From Clostridiales bacterium (GTDB taxonomy: Bacteria > Bacillota > Clostridia > Oscillospirales > Oscillospiraceae), in NCBI GenBank assembly GCA_003525905.1, contig DQIA01000121.1:1-21383 (forward strand): a stretch of DNA of 21,383 nt. The letters run 5' to 3'. Each line of letters starts with the position of its first letter. Position 1 is the first letter of the stretch. The notes under the pieces are model-generated. The model worked only from the letters and a program-made list of their open reading frames with translations, did not search any database and had not been told where the DNA came from. Shown piece after piece: positions 8,655-16,346 of this stretch. Made by a program: the position numbers and the translations under genes.

Positions 8655-10529
8655 ATGCGTATCCTGTTTGACAGCCGTCAGACGCAGTACAAGACCCCGT
8701 TCGGAACGCTCCGGACGGGGGAGTGCTGCGTTCTGCAGATCCGCATCCCGACGGAGGTCGGCGCCTCCGGCGTCCGCCTGATGCTGGAGGACAGCGAGCA
8801 CGCTGTGTGCGCCGAGCTGCCGTTTTCCTTCGCCTCGCGCGGCGAGGACGGCTATGAGCTCTGGCGTCTGGAATTCACGCGGCAGGAGACCGGGCTGCAT
8901 TTTTACTGGTTCCGCATCGACAAGCGCGACGGCGGCAGCTTCCGCCTGTTCCGGCAGGGGCGTGATACGAATATGGAGGCGGGGGAGAAGTGGCAGCTCA
9001 GCGTCATTCCCGCCGATTTCCGGGTACCGGACTTTGCGCCGGGGGCCGTAATGTACCAGATCTTCCCCGACCGCTTTGCCCGCAGCGGTAGCTGCGACCT
9101 GACCTATAAGCTCCAGCCGTTCTGGGTGCACGAAAGCCCCGATGAGCTGCCGGAGTACCGCCCCGATGCGCACGGTGAGGTGCGGAACAACGACTTTTTC
9201 GGCGGAAATTTTGCGGGCATTTGCGAAAAGCTGCCGTATCTGCAGGAGCTGGGCGTCGGCGTTCTCTACCTGAACCCGATCTTCATGGCGTGGTCGAACC
9301 ACCGCTATGACACGGCGGACTATCGCCGCCCGGACCCCATGCTCGGCACGGAGGAGGACTTCCGCACCCTGTGTGACGCTGCCCATGCGCGCGGCATGCG
9401 CGTCATTCTCGACGGCGTGTTCTCCCACACGGGCAGCAACAGCGTCTACTTTGACGCGAAGCATGTGTTCGGCCACGGTGCAGTGTCCGACCCGAATTCG
9501 CCGTACCGCCGCTGGTATCGCTTCCACCATTATCCCGACGATTACGAGGCCTGGTGGGGCATCCGCACGCTCCCGTGCGTCGAGGAGCTGGACGAGACGT
9601 ATCTCCATTATATTATCGAGGATGAGGACTCCGTCATCGCCCACTGGCTGCGCCTCGGAGCGGATGGCTTCCGGCTTGACGTCGTCGACGAGCTGCCGGA
9701 TGAATTTGTCCGCCGCCTGCGCCGCCGGATGCGTCAGATCGACCCGCAGAGCCTGCTGCTCGGCGAGGTCTGGGAGGACGCGTCGAACAAGCGTGCCTAT
9801 GGCGTTTCCCGCCGCTATTTTGTCGACGGCGAGCTGGATTCTGTCATGAATTACCCGTGGCGCAACGCCATCGTGGCCTTCCTGACGGATGCGGATGACG
9901 GCACGGCGCTGGGCGAAAGCCTGATGACGCTGGCGGAGAATTATCCGCCCGAGGTGCTCTCCTGCGTGATGAACCACCTTGGCACGCATGACACGCCGCG
10001 CATCCTGACCGTGCTGGGCGAGCCGTTCCGCGGCACGAAGGACGAGCGGGCGCACCGCCGCATGACGCCGGTGCAGCGCAAGACCGCCCTGATGCGGCTG
10101 CGCATGGCGGCCTTCCTGCAGTTTACCCTGCCCGGTATGCCGTGCATCTACTACGGCGACGAGGCCGGGATGGAGGGCTTTGAGGATCCGTTCTGCCGCG
10201 TCTGCTATCCGTGGGGGCACGAGGACGAGGAGCTGCAGGCCTATTACCGCATGATGACCGCCCTGCGCGGCAGCAGCGAGGCCCTGCGGCGCGGCGACCT
10301 GCGCGTGCTGGCCGCCGGAAACGGCCGCATCGCCTTTTCACGCGCCTTCGGAGATGAGAGCCTGATCGTATGCGTGAACCATTCCATCGGGGAGTGGGTC
10401 CTGCCTGCAGGCCGCGTCCGCTTTGCCGAAAGCGCGGCGCCGTCGCCCACGGGTGAGGTTGTCCTGATGCGCGGCGGCTTCTGCCTGCTGGAACCGTCGG
10501 ATCCCGAAGCGCATATCTCTATAGAGTAG
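8655..10529 (+). CDS. Glycoside hydrolase family 13 enzyme (neopullulanase/cyclomaltodextrinase-like)
   Basis: A 624-residue intracellular alpha-glucan hydrolase without signal peptide. Residues about 1-120 look like the beta-sandwich N-domain of maltogenic amylase relatives. The barrel starts at AVMYQIFPDRFARS (131-144). GH13 regions follow: DGVFSHTG (253-260), DGFRLDVVDE with predicted nucleophile D342, LLGEVWED with acid/base E371, and THDTPR with D446. The family includes alpha-amylase, neopullulanase, cyclomaltodextrinase and oligo-1,6-glucosidase, so exact specificity cannot be read. No typical glgX or pullulanase is present, which makes removal of phosphorylase-limit branches or short dextrins the likely job. 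The ATG at 8655 is one base after the glgP stop, implying coupling. The same frame is open back to 8523, but that part lies inside glgP. Confidence 0.88.
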   Translation: MRILFDSRQTQYKTPFGTLRTGECCVLQIRIPTEVGASGVRLMLEDSEHAVCAELPFSFASRGEDGYELWRLEFTRQETGLHFYWFRIDKRDGGSFRLFRQGRDTNMEAGEKWQLSVIPADFRVPDFAPGAVMYQIFPDRFARSGSCDLTYKLQPFWVHESPDELPEYRPDAHGEVRNNDFFGGNFAGICEKLPYLQELGVGVLYLNPIFMAWSNHRYDTADYRRPDPMLGTEEDFRTLCDAAHARGMRVILDGVFSHTGSNSVYFDAKHVFGHGAVSDPNSPYRRWYRFHHYPDDYEAWWGIRTLPCVEELDETYLHYIIEDEDSVIAHWLRLGADGFRLDVVDELPDEFVRRLRRRMRQIDPQSLLLGEVWEDASNKRAYGVSRRYFVDGELDSVMNYPWRNAIVAFLTDADDGTALGESLMTLAENYPPEVLSCVMNHLGTHDTPRILTVLGEPFRGTKDERAHRRMTPVQRKTALMRLRMAAFLQFTLPGMPCIYYGDEAGMEGFEDPFCRVCYPWGHEDEELQAYYRMMTALRGSSEALRRGDLRVLAAGNGRIAFSRAFGDESLIVCVNHSIGEWVLPAGRVRFAESAAPSPTGEVVLMRGGFCLLEPSDPEAHISIE

Positions 10530-10575
10530 AAATATCTCCCGGCGACACCCCAAACGATACGAAAGGAGCGATCCC

Positions 10576-12273
10576 ATGAAGTTTTCTGCAATGCCCTATT
10601 CCCGTCCCGACCTGGAAGCCATGAAGGCGAACCTGACGGCCTGCACCGAGGCCTTCCTCGCTGCCGAAAGCGCGCAGGAGCAGATCGCGCAGTACGACCG
10701 CGTTACGGACCTGTCCGTGGAGTTCAACACGATGGGAAGCCTTGCCAATGCCCGCCATACCATCGACACGCGCGATGCATTCTATGACGCCGAGTCAACG
10801 TTCTTCGACGAGAGCTGGCCCCAGCTGAGCGTCTATTTCCAGCGCCTGAACGAGGCCATGCTGGACTCGAAGTTCCGCCCGGAGCTGGAGGCCCATTACG
10901 GCAGCCTGCTGTTCCTGAAGCTCGAGATCAGCCGCCGCAGCTTCAAGCCGGAGCTTGTGGAGCTTATGCAGGAGGAAAACCGCCTGACGTCCCGCTATCA
11001 GAAGCTCTATGCCAACATGACCGTGGAATTTGACGGTAAGACCATGCCCATGCCGATGCTCGGCAAGTACAAGGTCAGCGCCGACCGCGCCGTACGCCGC
11101 GCCGCTTACGAGGCCGAGGGCAAGGTCTTTGATGCAAACCGCGCGGAGCTGGACGAGATCTATGACAAGCTCGTCCACAACCGCAATGCGCAGGGCCGCA
11201 TGCTTGGCTATCCGAACTTCATTCAGCTCGGCTATGACCGCCTCGGCCGCAACTGCTATGGACAGAAGGAGCTGGCGGCCTTCCGCGACCAGATCGCAAA
11301 CGATCTTGTCCCCGTCATTGCGGAGGTCAAGGAGGCCCAGCGCAAGCGCATCGGCGTCGACCGCCTGTACATTTACGACGACAAGTTCCGCTTCCCGGAC
11401 GGCAACCCAACCCCGGAGGGCACGGCGGAGGAGATCCTCGCCGCAGGCCGCAGAATGTATGAGGAGCTCAGCCCGGAGACGAAGGAATTCATCGACTTCC
11501 TCTACGACAACGAGCTGCTCGACGTGCTCTCCCGCGAGGGCAAGGCCCCCGGCGGCTACTGTACGATGTTTGAAAAATACAAGGCTCCGTTTATCTTCTC
11601 GAACTTTAACGGCACAGCCGGAGATGTCGATGTGCTGACTCACGAGGCCGGTCACGCCTTCGCATTTTACCGCGCAATGAACAGCGATATCTACCCGGAC
11701 CTGCGCGAACCGACCATCGAGGCCTGCGAATGCCACTCCATGAGCATGGAATTTCTGACGCAGGATTATCATAAATATTTCTTCGGCGCGCAAACGGCAA
11801 AATACGAGCTTGCCCACTGTGAAGACAGTCTCGATTTTATCCCCTATGGCTGCATGGTGGATGAATTCCAGCATTTGATGTATGAAAATGAGGACCTGAC
11901 GCCGGATGAGCGCCACGGCGTGTGGGAGAAGCTCGAGAAGAAGTACCGCCCCTGGCTGAGCATGGACGGCCTGCCCTTCTACGGCCGCTACGCCCACTGG
12001 CAGTGGAAACCGCACATTTATCTCAATCCGCTGTACTATATTGATTATTGTATGGCAGGTACGGTCGCGTTCCAGGTCTGGACGCTCTCTCTGCAGGACC
12101 GCAAGGCAGCGTGGGAGAAATATCTGGCCTTTGTCGACCAGGCGGGAACAAAGACGTTCGCTGATTTGTGCCAAAGCGTCGGCCTGCGTATACCGTACGA
12201 GGACGGCTGCATCCGCGAGATCGGCTCCGGTATCCGCGACTGGCTCAAGGCGCATGCCCCGGTGGAGGCCTGA
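10576..12273 (+). CDS. M3 family zinc oligoendopeptidase (PepF-like)
   Basis: Cytoplasmic metallopeptidase that cuts short peptides. The 565-residue length fits the M3 oligoendopeptidase group. The zinc site is visible as HEAGH (H356, E357, H360), with the third ligand probably E385 in ECHSMSMEF, 29 residues after the first histidine as expected for M3. No signal peptide is seen. AAGGAG (10563-10568) lies 7 bases before the ATG. The gene follows the glycoside hydrolase after 46 bases with no terminator, so it may be the last gene of that transcript. It precedes a peptide-type importer that has its own promoter, so the peptidase could digest imported peptides; that link is an inference from position. 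Confidence 0.92.
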   Translation: MKFSAMPYSRPDLEAMKANLTACTEAFLAAESAQEQIAQYDRVTDLSVEFNTMGSLANARHTIDTRDAFYDAESTFFDESWPQLSVYFQRLNEAMLDSKFRPELEAHYGSLLFLKLEISRRSFKPELVELMQEENRLTSRYQKLYANMTVEFDGKTMPMPMLGKYKVSADRAVRRAAYEAEGKVFDANRAELDEIYDKLVHNRNAQGRMLGYPNFIQLGYDRLGRNCYGQKELAAFRDQIANDLVPVIAEVKEAQRKRIGVDRLYIYDDKFRFPDGNPTPEGTAEEILAAGRRMYEELSPETKEFIDFLYDNELLDVLSREGKAPGGYCTMFEKYKAPFIFSNFNGTAGDVDVLTHEAGHAFAFYRAMNSDIYPDLREPTIEACECHSMSMEFLTQDYHKYFFGAQTAKYELAHCEDSLDFIPYGCMVDEFQHLMYENEDLTPDERHGVWEKLEKKYRPWLSMDGLPFYGRYAHWQWKPHIYLNPLYYIDYCMAGTVAFQVWTLSLQDRKAAWEKYLAFVDQAGTKTFADLCQSVGLRIPYEDGCIREIGSGIRDWLKAHAPVEA

Positions 12274-12445
12274 ATGCTTTTGCGCGGTTCCGCTTGCGGT
12301 GGATGACAGAAAACGTGATTTCCGGCAGGTCGTGTCAGAATGCGCGTATCTTGTGAACATTTCATGAAATCAAAAAAATTATCCACCAGTCTGCTATAAA
12401 AATTCACAGAAGATTTTCAAAGGGAAAAAAATTCGTTCTTTTTTG
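12274..12445. other. Intergenic region with A/T tracts before the importer promoter
   Basis: No gene or convincing terminator is seen. ATTTCATGAAAT (12359-12370) is a 12-base palindrome without a T-run. Phased A and T tracts (A 12372-12378, A 12425-12431, T 12439-12444) lead into the promoter and may act as an UP element or bend. TGCTATAAA (12392-12400) resembles an extended -10 without a -35 and might be a weak second promoter. Confidence 0.45.
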
Positions 12446-12474
12446 TTGATTCTGCAAGGGAATTGTGCTATAGT
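12446..12474 (+). promoter_or_regulatory. Probable promoter of the peptide importer operon
   Basis: TTGATT (12446-12451) and TATAGT (12469-12474) are 17 bases apart. A TG at 12466-12467 gives an extended -10, and A/T tracts lie just upstream. This is a strong consensus match before a gene expected to be highly expressed. It would give a leader of about 115 bases that contains two hairpins. Confidence 0.75.
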
Positions 12475-12506
12475 ATTACCAAACTTTTCAGAAAGCATCC
12501 AAGGGT

Positions 12507-12525
12507 TGTCCGCTGCATGCGGACA
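12507..12525 (+). promoter_or_regulatory. Leader hairpin 1 of the importer operon
   Basis: TGTCCGC (12507-12513) pairs perfectly with GCGGACA (12519-12525) around a TGCAT loop. It lies in the predicted 5' untranslated RNA. With no T-run it is not a terminator; a role in RNA stability or as an operator is possible. Confidence 0.5.
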
Positions 12526-12540
12526 CAAGTGCTCTGCTCG

Positions 12541-12570
12541 ATATTATCTGTGAATATCACAGCATAATAT
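12541..12570 (+). promoter_or_regulatory. Leader hairpin 2, close to the ribosome site
   Basis: ATATTAT (12541-12547) and CTGTGA (12548-12553) pair with TCACAG (12557-12562) and ATAATAT (12564-12570). This gives a 13-bp stem with one unpaired C (12563) and a 3-base loop. It ends 12 bases before AGGAGG (12583-12588). A T5 run follows at a distance, so weak attenuation is possible, but an mRNA-protecting stem or a DNA operator fits equally well. Confidence 0.55.
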
Positions 12571-12595
12571 ACAAATTTTTGTAGGAGGTAACGCA

Positions 12596-14857
12596 ATGAA
12601 AAAGAATCTTCTCAAGCTTCTGACTCTGGTTCTCGCTCTGGTCATGGTTGTCACCGTGTTCGCCGGCTGCAAGAAGCCAGACGAAGAAACCGATGCCCCC
12701 ACGCAGGGCAGCGAAGAGACTCCCACTGAGACGCAGGAGCAGCCGGCTGACGAGTACAAGCCGTCCGCTGCACAGCTCCTGAACGGCAAGGAGTGGGGCA
12801 AGGATTACACCGAGCTGTACGACGAGATCGGCGACAAGGTCACGATCGACGACGTGCAGGAGGATCCGACCACCGGTCTGGCCTACGTCGAGTACGAGGG
12901 CAAGACCTATGAGCTCGGCATGGACTTCCTGTCCATGGCAATGGTCTACAAGACCGCTGTTCCCGAGAACTCCCAGTACGAGACCGAAGACGACGTCTAC
13001 GCCGCCTGGTGGAAGTACTACATGACCCGTTGGAACTATCTCCTCCCGGAGATCCCCCTCTACAGCAACGAGTACTACGATGTTTACAACGCACAGATCA
13101 AGGGCGTTGACGAGCATCCGACGAACCCGTACTGGGGCCCGGCAAAGGCTCTGATCGACTGGACGAGTGAGAAGACCGACAAAGACATCATCATCGGCAA
13201 CACCACCGACCTGTCCGGCAAGTTCCGTTATTCCAACTTCGGCGGCTCCAACCCCGGCGCTTCCGACCTTGACGTTGACAACCTCATCAACGGCATGGAG
13301 ACTGTCGCCACCACCAAGGAAGGCGGCTTCGAGGTCAACAAGACGGTCGTCAAGCAGCTTGATAAGGTTGAGAATGAGGATGGCACCCTCACCTACACCA
13401 TCACCCTGAACGACGGCCTGCTCTTCAGCGACGGCACCCCCGTCACCGCGAAGAACTATCTGTACTACACCATGGTCTTCTCTACCCTCGTTGCTTCTGA
13501 GGCTGAGGGCAAGGATCGCCAGGCCGGCCTGACGATCGTCGGCTTTGAAGAATTCAACGCTTACGACGGCACCAACGAGGGCGACGGCGTCTCCAAGACC
13601 TTTACCGGCCTGCGCCTGCTGGCCGACAACCAGTTCTCCGTCACCGTTAAGCCTGAGTATGCGAACTACTACTATGCCATCAGCTATGCCGGCTTCTCCC
13701 CGTTCGTCAAGGAACTGTGGTGCGGCGACTTCGACATCGCTGACGACGGCGAAGGCTGCTACTTCACCGACGGCTTCTACAACAAGACCGGCGACAGCTT
13801 CGACATGGCTGCTCATCTCGTTGCTTCTTCCAACAACACCGACACCACCTATGCGTGCTCCGGCCCGTATGTCGTGGAGTCCTACGACGAGGGCGATAAG
13901 TCCGCGATCCTGACCCTGAATCCGAACTTCCCCGGCAACTACGAAGGCGCGAAGCCGACCATCGCGAAGGTCATCTACAAGAAGGTCGTTTCCGCTACCC
14001 AGCTCGACGATCTGAAGTCCGGCGGCGTTGACGTCCTCATGGGCATCACCGGCGGCGCTGAGACCGACGAGGCTGTCGCTGCCTGCGACAACTCCAACGG
14101 CGCTTTCGTTTACACCCACTACAGCCGCGCCGGCTACGGCAAGCTGCAGTTCCGTAACGACTATGGCCCCGCTCAGTTCACTGCTGTCCGTCAGGCCATC
14201 ACCTACTGCCTGGATCGTGCTTCCTTTGCGAAGACCTTCACCGGCGGCTACGGCGGCATCGTTGACGGCGCTTACTACGCCGGCTCCTGGATGTACAAGG
14301 AAGCTGCTGCCAACGGCATGCTGCTGAACGCGTATGACACCTCTGCCGATACCGCCATCGCAGTCCTCGAGGCTGACGGCTGGATCTACAACAAGGACGG
14401 CGAGGCTTACACCGAGGGCGTCCGCTACAAGAAGATCCCGGCTGAGTATGCCGACGAGAACGACAAGACCTACAAGTCCATCGACGGCGCTTATGTGACC
14501 ACGAAGGTCGGCGACGATTACTACATGCCGCTGGTCCTCAACTGGTACGGCACCACCGATAACCCCTTCTCCGATCTGCTGGTCACCGACTTCGAGCAGG
14601 GCGCTAACATCGCCGCTGCAGGCTTCGTGATCCAGAAGACCACGGGCGACTTCGCTCCGATGCTCGACGAGTTCTATCAGCAGGCTGTGTACGGCTTCTA
14701 TTCCGGCACCCCGATGTACAGCTGCTTCAACTATGCAACCGGCTTCACCTCCGCTGCATACGACTACTCTTACAACTGGTCCATCGATCCCTCCTTCTAT
14801 GCGAACAACTCCGTTGCTTATCTGATGGACGAGGCCGATATCTACTGGCTGAGCTAA
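12596..14857 (+). CDS. Peptide ABC transporter substrate-binding lipoprotein (SBP family 5, atypical)
   Basis: Extracytoplasmic binding protein that hands peptides or similar ligands to the permeases encoded downstream. The signal peptide ends in the lipobox VFAGC, with C25 as the lipidated residue. An acidic Thr/Glu-rich linker (26-52) follows. The 753 residues exceed the usual 520-600 of OppA-type proteins. The usual mature N-terminal strand (DKDIIIGNTTDLSGKF) appears only near residue 196. PEIPLYSNEYYDVYNAQIKG and PYWGPAKALIDW, normally at the far C-terminus of this family, lie at 151-189. The protein ends at DEADIYWLS without them, so the order looks circularly permuted. The middle has the typical AVRQAITYCLDRASFAKTF. 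AGGAGG sits 7 bases before the ATG. Alanine codons are often GCT, unlike the GCC-rich glg genes, which fits high expression. Ligand unknown. Confidence 0.9.
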   Translation: MKKNLLKLLTLVLALVMVVTVFAGCKKPDEETDAPTQGSEETPTETQEQPADEYKPSAAQLLNGKEWGKDYTELYDEIGDKVTIDDVQEDPTTGLAYVEYEGKTYELGMDFLSMAMVYKTAVPENSQYETEDDVYAAWWKYYMTRWNYLLPEIPLYSNEYYDVYNAQIKGVDEHPTNPYWGPAKALIDWTSEKTDKDIIIGNTTDLSGKFRYSNFGGSNPGASDLDVDNLINGMETVATTKEGGFEVNKTVVKQLDKVENEDGTLTYTITLNDGLLFSDGTPVTAKNYLYYTMVFSTLVASEAEGKDRQAGLTIVGFEEFNAYDGTNEGDGVSKTFTGLRLLADNQFSVTVKPEYANYYYAISYAGFSPFVKELWCGDFDIADDGEGCYFTDGFYNKTGDSFDMAAHLVASSNNTDTTYACSGPYVVESYDEGDKSAILTLNPNFPGNYEGAKPTIAKVIYKKVVSATQLDDLKSGGVDVLMGITGGAETDEAVAACDNSNGAFVYTHYSRAGYGKLQFRNDYGPAQFTAVRQAITYCLDRASFAKTFTGGYGGIVDGAYYAGSWMYKEAAANGMLLNAYDTSADTAIAVLEADGWIYNKDGEAYTEGVRYKKIPAEYADENDKTYKSIDGAYVTTKVGDDYYMPLVLNWYGTTDNPFSDLLVTDFEQGANIAAAGFVIQKTTGDFAPMLDEFYQQAVYGFYSGTPMYSCFNYATGFTSAAYDYSYNWSIDPSFYANNSVAYLMDEADIYWLS

Positions 14858-14863
14858 TGGCGG

Positions 14864-14879
14864 CAGGCCCTTAGGCCTG
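14864..14879 (+). other. Short hairpin just after the binding-protein gene
   Basis: CAGGCC (14864-14869) pairs with GGCCTG (14874-14879) around CTTA. There is no T-run, so it is not a standard terminator. It is the first of several stem-loops in this gap and may protect the 3' end of the upstream message. Confidence 0.5.
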
Positions 14880-14901
14880 ACTGACGCATCAAGTATCCGA
14901 G

Positions 14902-14935
14902 ATCACGGGATGGGGGTTCGCCCCCGTCCCGTGAT
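14902..14935 (+). other. Strong intercistronic stem-loop with TTCG tetraloop
   Basis: Bases 14902-14916 pair with 14921-14935 over 15 positions, all Watson-Crick except one T-G, around a TTCG loop. It is among the most stable forms an RNA hairpin can take. The following bases (TGTGGATTC) contain no T-run, so full intrinsic termination is unlikely. A barrier to 3' exonucleases or partial termination would raise binding-protein message over permease message. Confidence 0.75.
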
Positions 14936-15019
14936 TGTGGATTCAAAACCCTGTGTATCACGGCGCACTGTCAAATAACTTCTTTTCACAGTTATCACCT
15001 CTGGCGCGCATGTTTATCC

Positions 15020-15122
15020 ATAGGGTGTATCTGAAAGCCCGCCCTGTGGTTCAGCCCGGTAAAGTGCCGCATTCTTCCCGGATCCGTTCTTGCGCAGAAG
15101 CGGCTTTTCAGATACACCCTAT
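15020..15122. repeat. MITE-like element with about 20-base inverted ends
   Basis: The left end ATAGGGTGTATCTGAAAGCC (15020-15039) is matched by its reverse complement at 15102-15122, with 17 perfect outer pairs, one extra base, then three more pairs. The interior (15040-15101) encodes no protein. The size (103 bases) and terminal repeats suggest a miniature inverted-repeat element, but no clear target duplication is seen in the flanks. It could equally be a long RNA hairpin. Confidence 0.5.
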
Positions 15123-15260
15123 CCCCGCGGCTTGCGGTCCCGCCGCAGCCTGATCCTGACCCGCGCAGAAACAGATTGCCCCGTCATGGCAACGGGGGCG
15201 ATTCTTCCCCCCGCGCTGCCAAATCTACTGTCGTGCGGGCGACAGACTGGAGAGTACCTT
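15123..15260 (+). promoter_or_regulatory. Structured leader of the first permease gene
   Basis: This stretch has no gene of its own. It contains GCCCCGT (15178-15184) facing ACGGGGGC (15192-15199), and CTGTCG (15228-15233) facing CGACAG (15240-15245) with a TGCGGG loop. The latter ends 3 bases before GGAGAG (15249-15254), the ribosome site of the next gene, and could affect its use. I found no clear promoter here. Confidence 0.4.
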
Positions 15261-16334
15261 ATGTTCAAATACGTTCTCAAGCGAATCGGCTACATGTTCC
15301 TGGTCCTGTTTATCCTGTCGATCGTGATTTTCATGATCTACAACCTGACCCCGAGCAACCGCGCCTATACCGATGCGAAGGCTGACCAGGTCGCCATGAA
15401 GCAGCAGCTCGCCGGTATGTCCGCCGAGGCACAGGCCAAGTGGTTCGAGGAACGGTACGAAATGTATCAGATCAGCTACGGCACCGAAACCAACAACATG
15501 ATCCTCCGCTATCTGCGCTGGGTCGGCCTGTATCCCTATGCGGATAACCCCTACACTGGCAAGGAAGGCAAGCTCAATGGCCTCCTGCAGGGCAACTTCG
15601 GCTATTCCTATCAGTATAAAAAAGATGTAGTTAACGTTGTCGCCGCTCCGATGAAGAACACGATCTTCATCAACATCTTCGCCACGATTCTGGCGCTGGC
15701 CATCACCATTCCGCTTGGTATCGCCTGTGCCGTGCGCAAAAACAGCAAATTCGACCGCTTCACACAGGTCTTTACCATCATCGGCTACAGCTTGCCGAGC
15801 TTCATTATCTGTATTCTGTTTATCTGGGTCTTCTGCGCTCTGCTCGGCTGGTTCCCGGCCAGCGGCATGAAGACACCGGGCAGCAGCTACGAGGGCTTCA
15901 AGTGGTTCACCGACCGCATGTACTATCTGGCCCTCCCGCTCATCACCATGACGTTCTGCTCTCTGGGCAGCATGACGCGCTACGTCCGTGCCTCCATGAT
16001 CGATGCTCTGTCCATGGACTGCATCCGTACCGCGCGCGCCAAGGGCGTCAAGGAAAAGACCGTTATCTATTCTCACGCATGGCGCAACGCCCTGATCCCC
16101 ATCGTCACGATGATCGTCGGCTGGTTCACCAGCATCTTTGCGGGCTCCCTGATCTTTGAAGACATGTTCGGTCTCAACGGTATGGGCAAGCTCATGATCT
16201 CGTCCCTGCGTACCTCGGACTACGATGTTACGATCCTGATGCAGTTGTTCTATGTCGTCGTCGCGCTGCTCGGCAACCTTGTCATTGACATTGTCTATGG
16301 CCTGGTCGACCCGCGCGTCAGAGTCAACAAGTAA
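15261..16334 (+). CDS. Peptide ABC transporter permease, OppB/DppB type
   Basis: First of two membrane subunits forming the import channel. The 357-residue protein starts MFKYVLKRIGYMFLVLFILS, a typical OppB first membrane helix. A soluble extracellular loop (about 35-125) includes LLQGNFGYSYQYKKDVV. Further helices follow, with the EAA-type ATPase-contact motif IRTARAKGVKEKTVIYSHAW and the family ending DIVYGLVDPRVRV. The open frame extends upstream to 15090, but the ATG at 15261 has GGAGAG 6 bases before it and begins the conserved sequence, so it is chosen. It lies 403 bases after the binding-protein gene and 12 bases before the second permease gene. Exact substrate class (oligopeptide, dipeptide, nickel, sugar) cannot be read; peptide is the default. 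Confidence 0.93.
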   Translation: MFKYVLKRIGYMFLVLFILSIVIFMIYNLTPSNRAYTDAKADQVAMKQQLAGMSAEAQAKWFEERYEMYQISYGTETNNMILRYLRWVGLYPYADNPYTGKEGKLNGLLQGNFGYSYQYKKDVVNVVAAPMKNTIFINIFATILALAITIPLGIACAVRKNSKFDRFTQVFTIIGYSLPSFIICILFIWVFCALLGWFPASGMKTPGSSYEGFKWFTDRMYYLALPLITMTFCSLGSMTRYVRASMIDALSMDCIRTARAKGVKEKTVIYSHAWRNALIPIVTMIVGWFTSIFAGSLIFEDMFGLNGMGKLMISSLRTSDYDVTILMQLFYVVVALLGNLVIDIVYGLVDPRVRVNK

Positions 16335-16346
16335 GGGGGTAAGAGC

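Noticed and set aside
12359..12370. ATTTCATGAAAT palindrome as terminator of the glycogen/peptidase transcript
   Set aside because: It is AT-rich and short, and is followed by A residues rather than T on the + strand. No convincing terminator was found in this gap.
12551..12562. Crp binding site within the leader hairpin
   Set aside because: The half-sites TGTGA and TCACA overlap a 3-base spacing instead of the required 6, and the position is downstream of the promoter.
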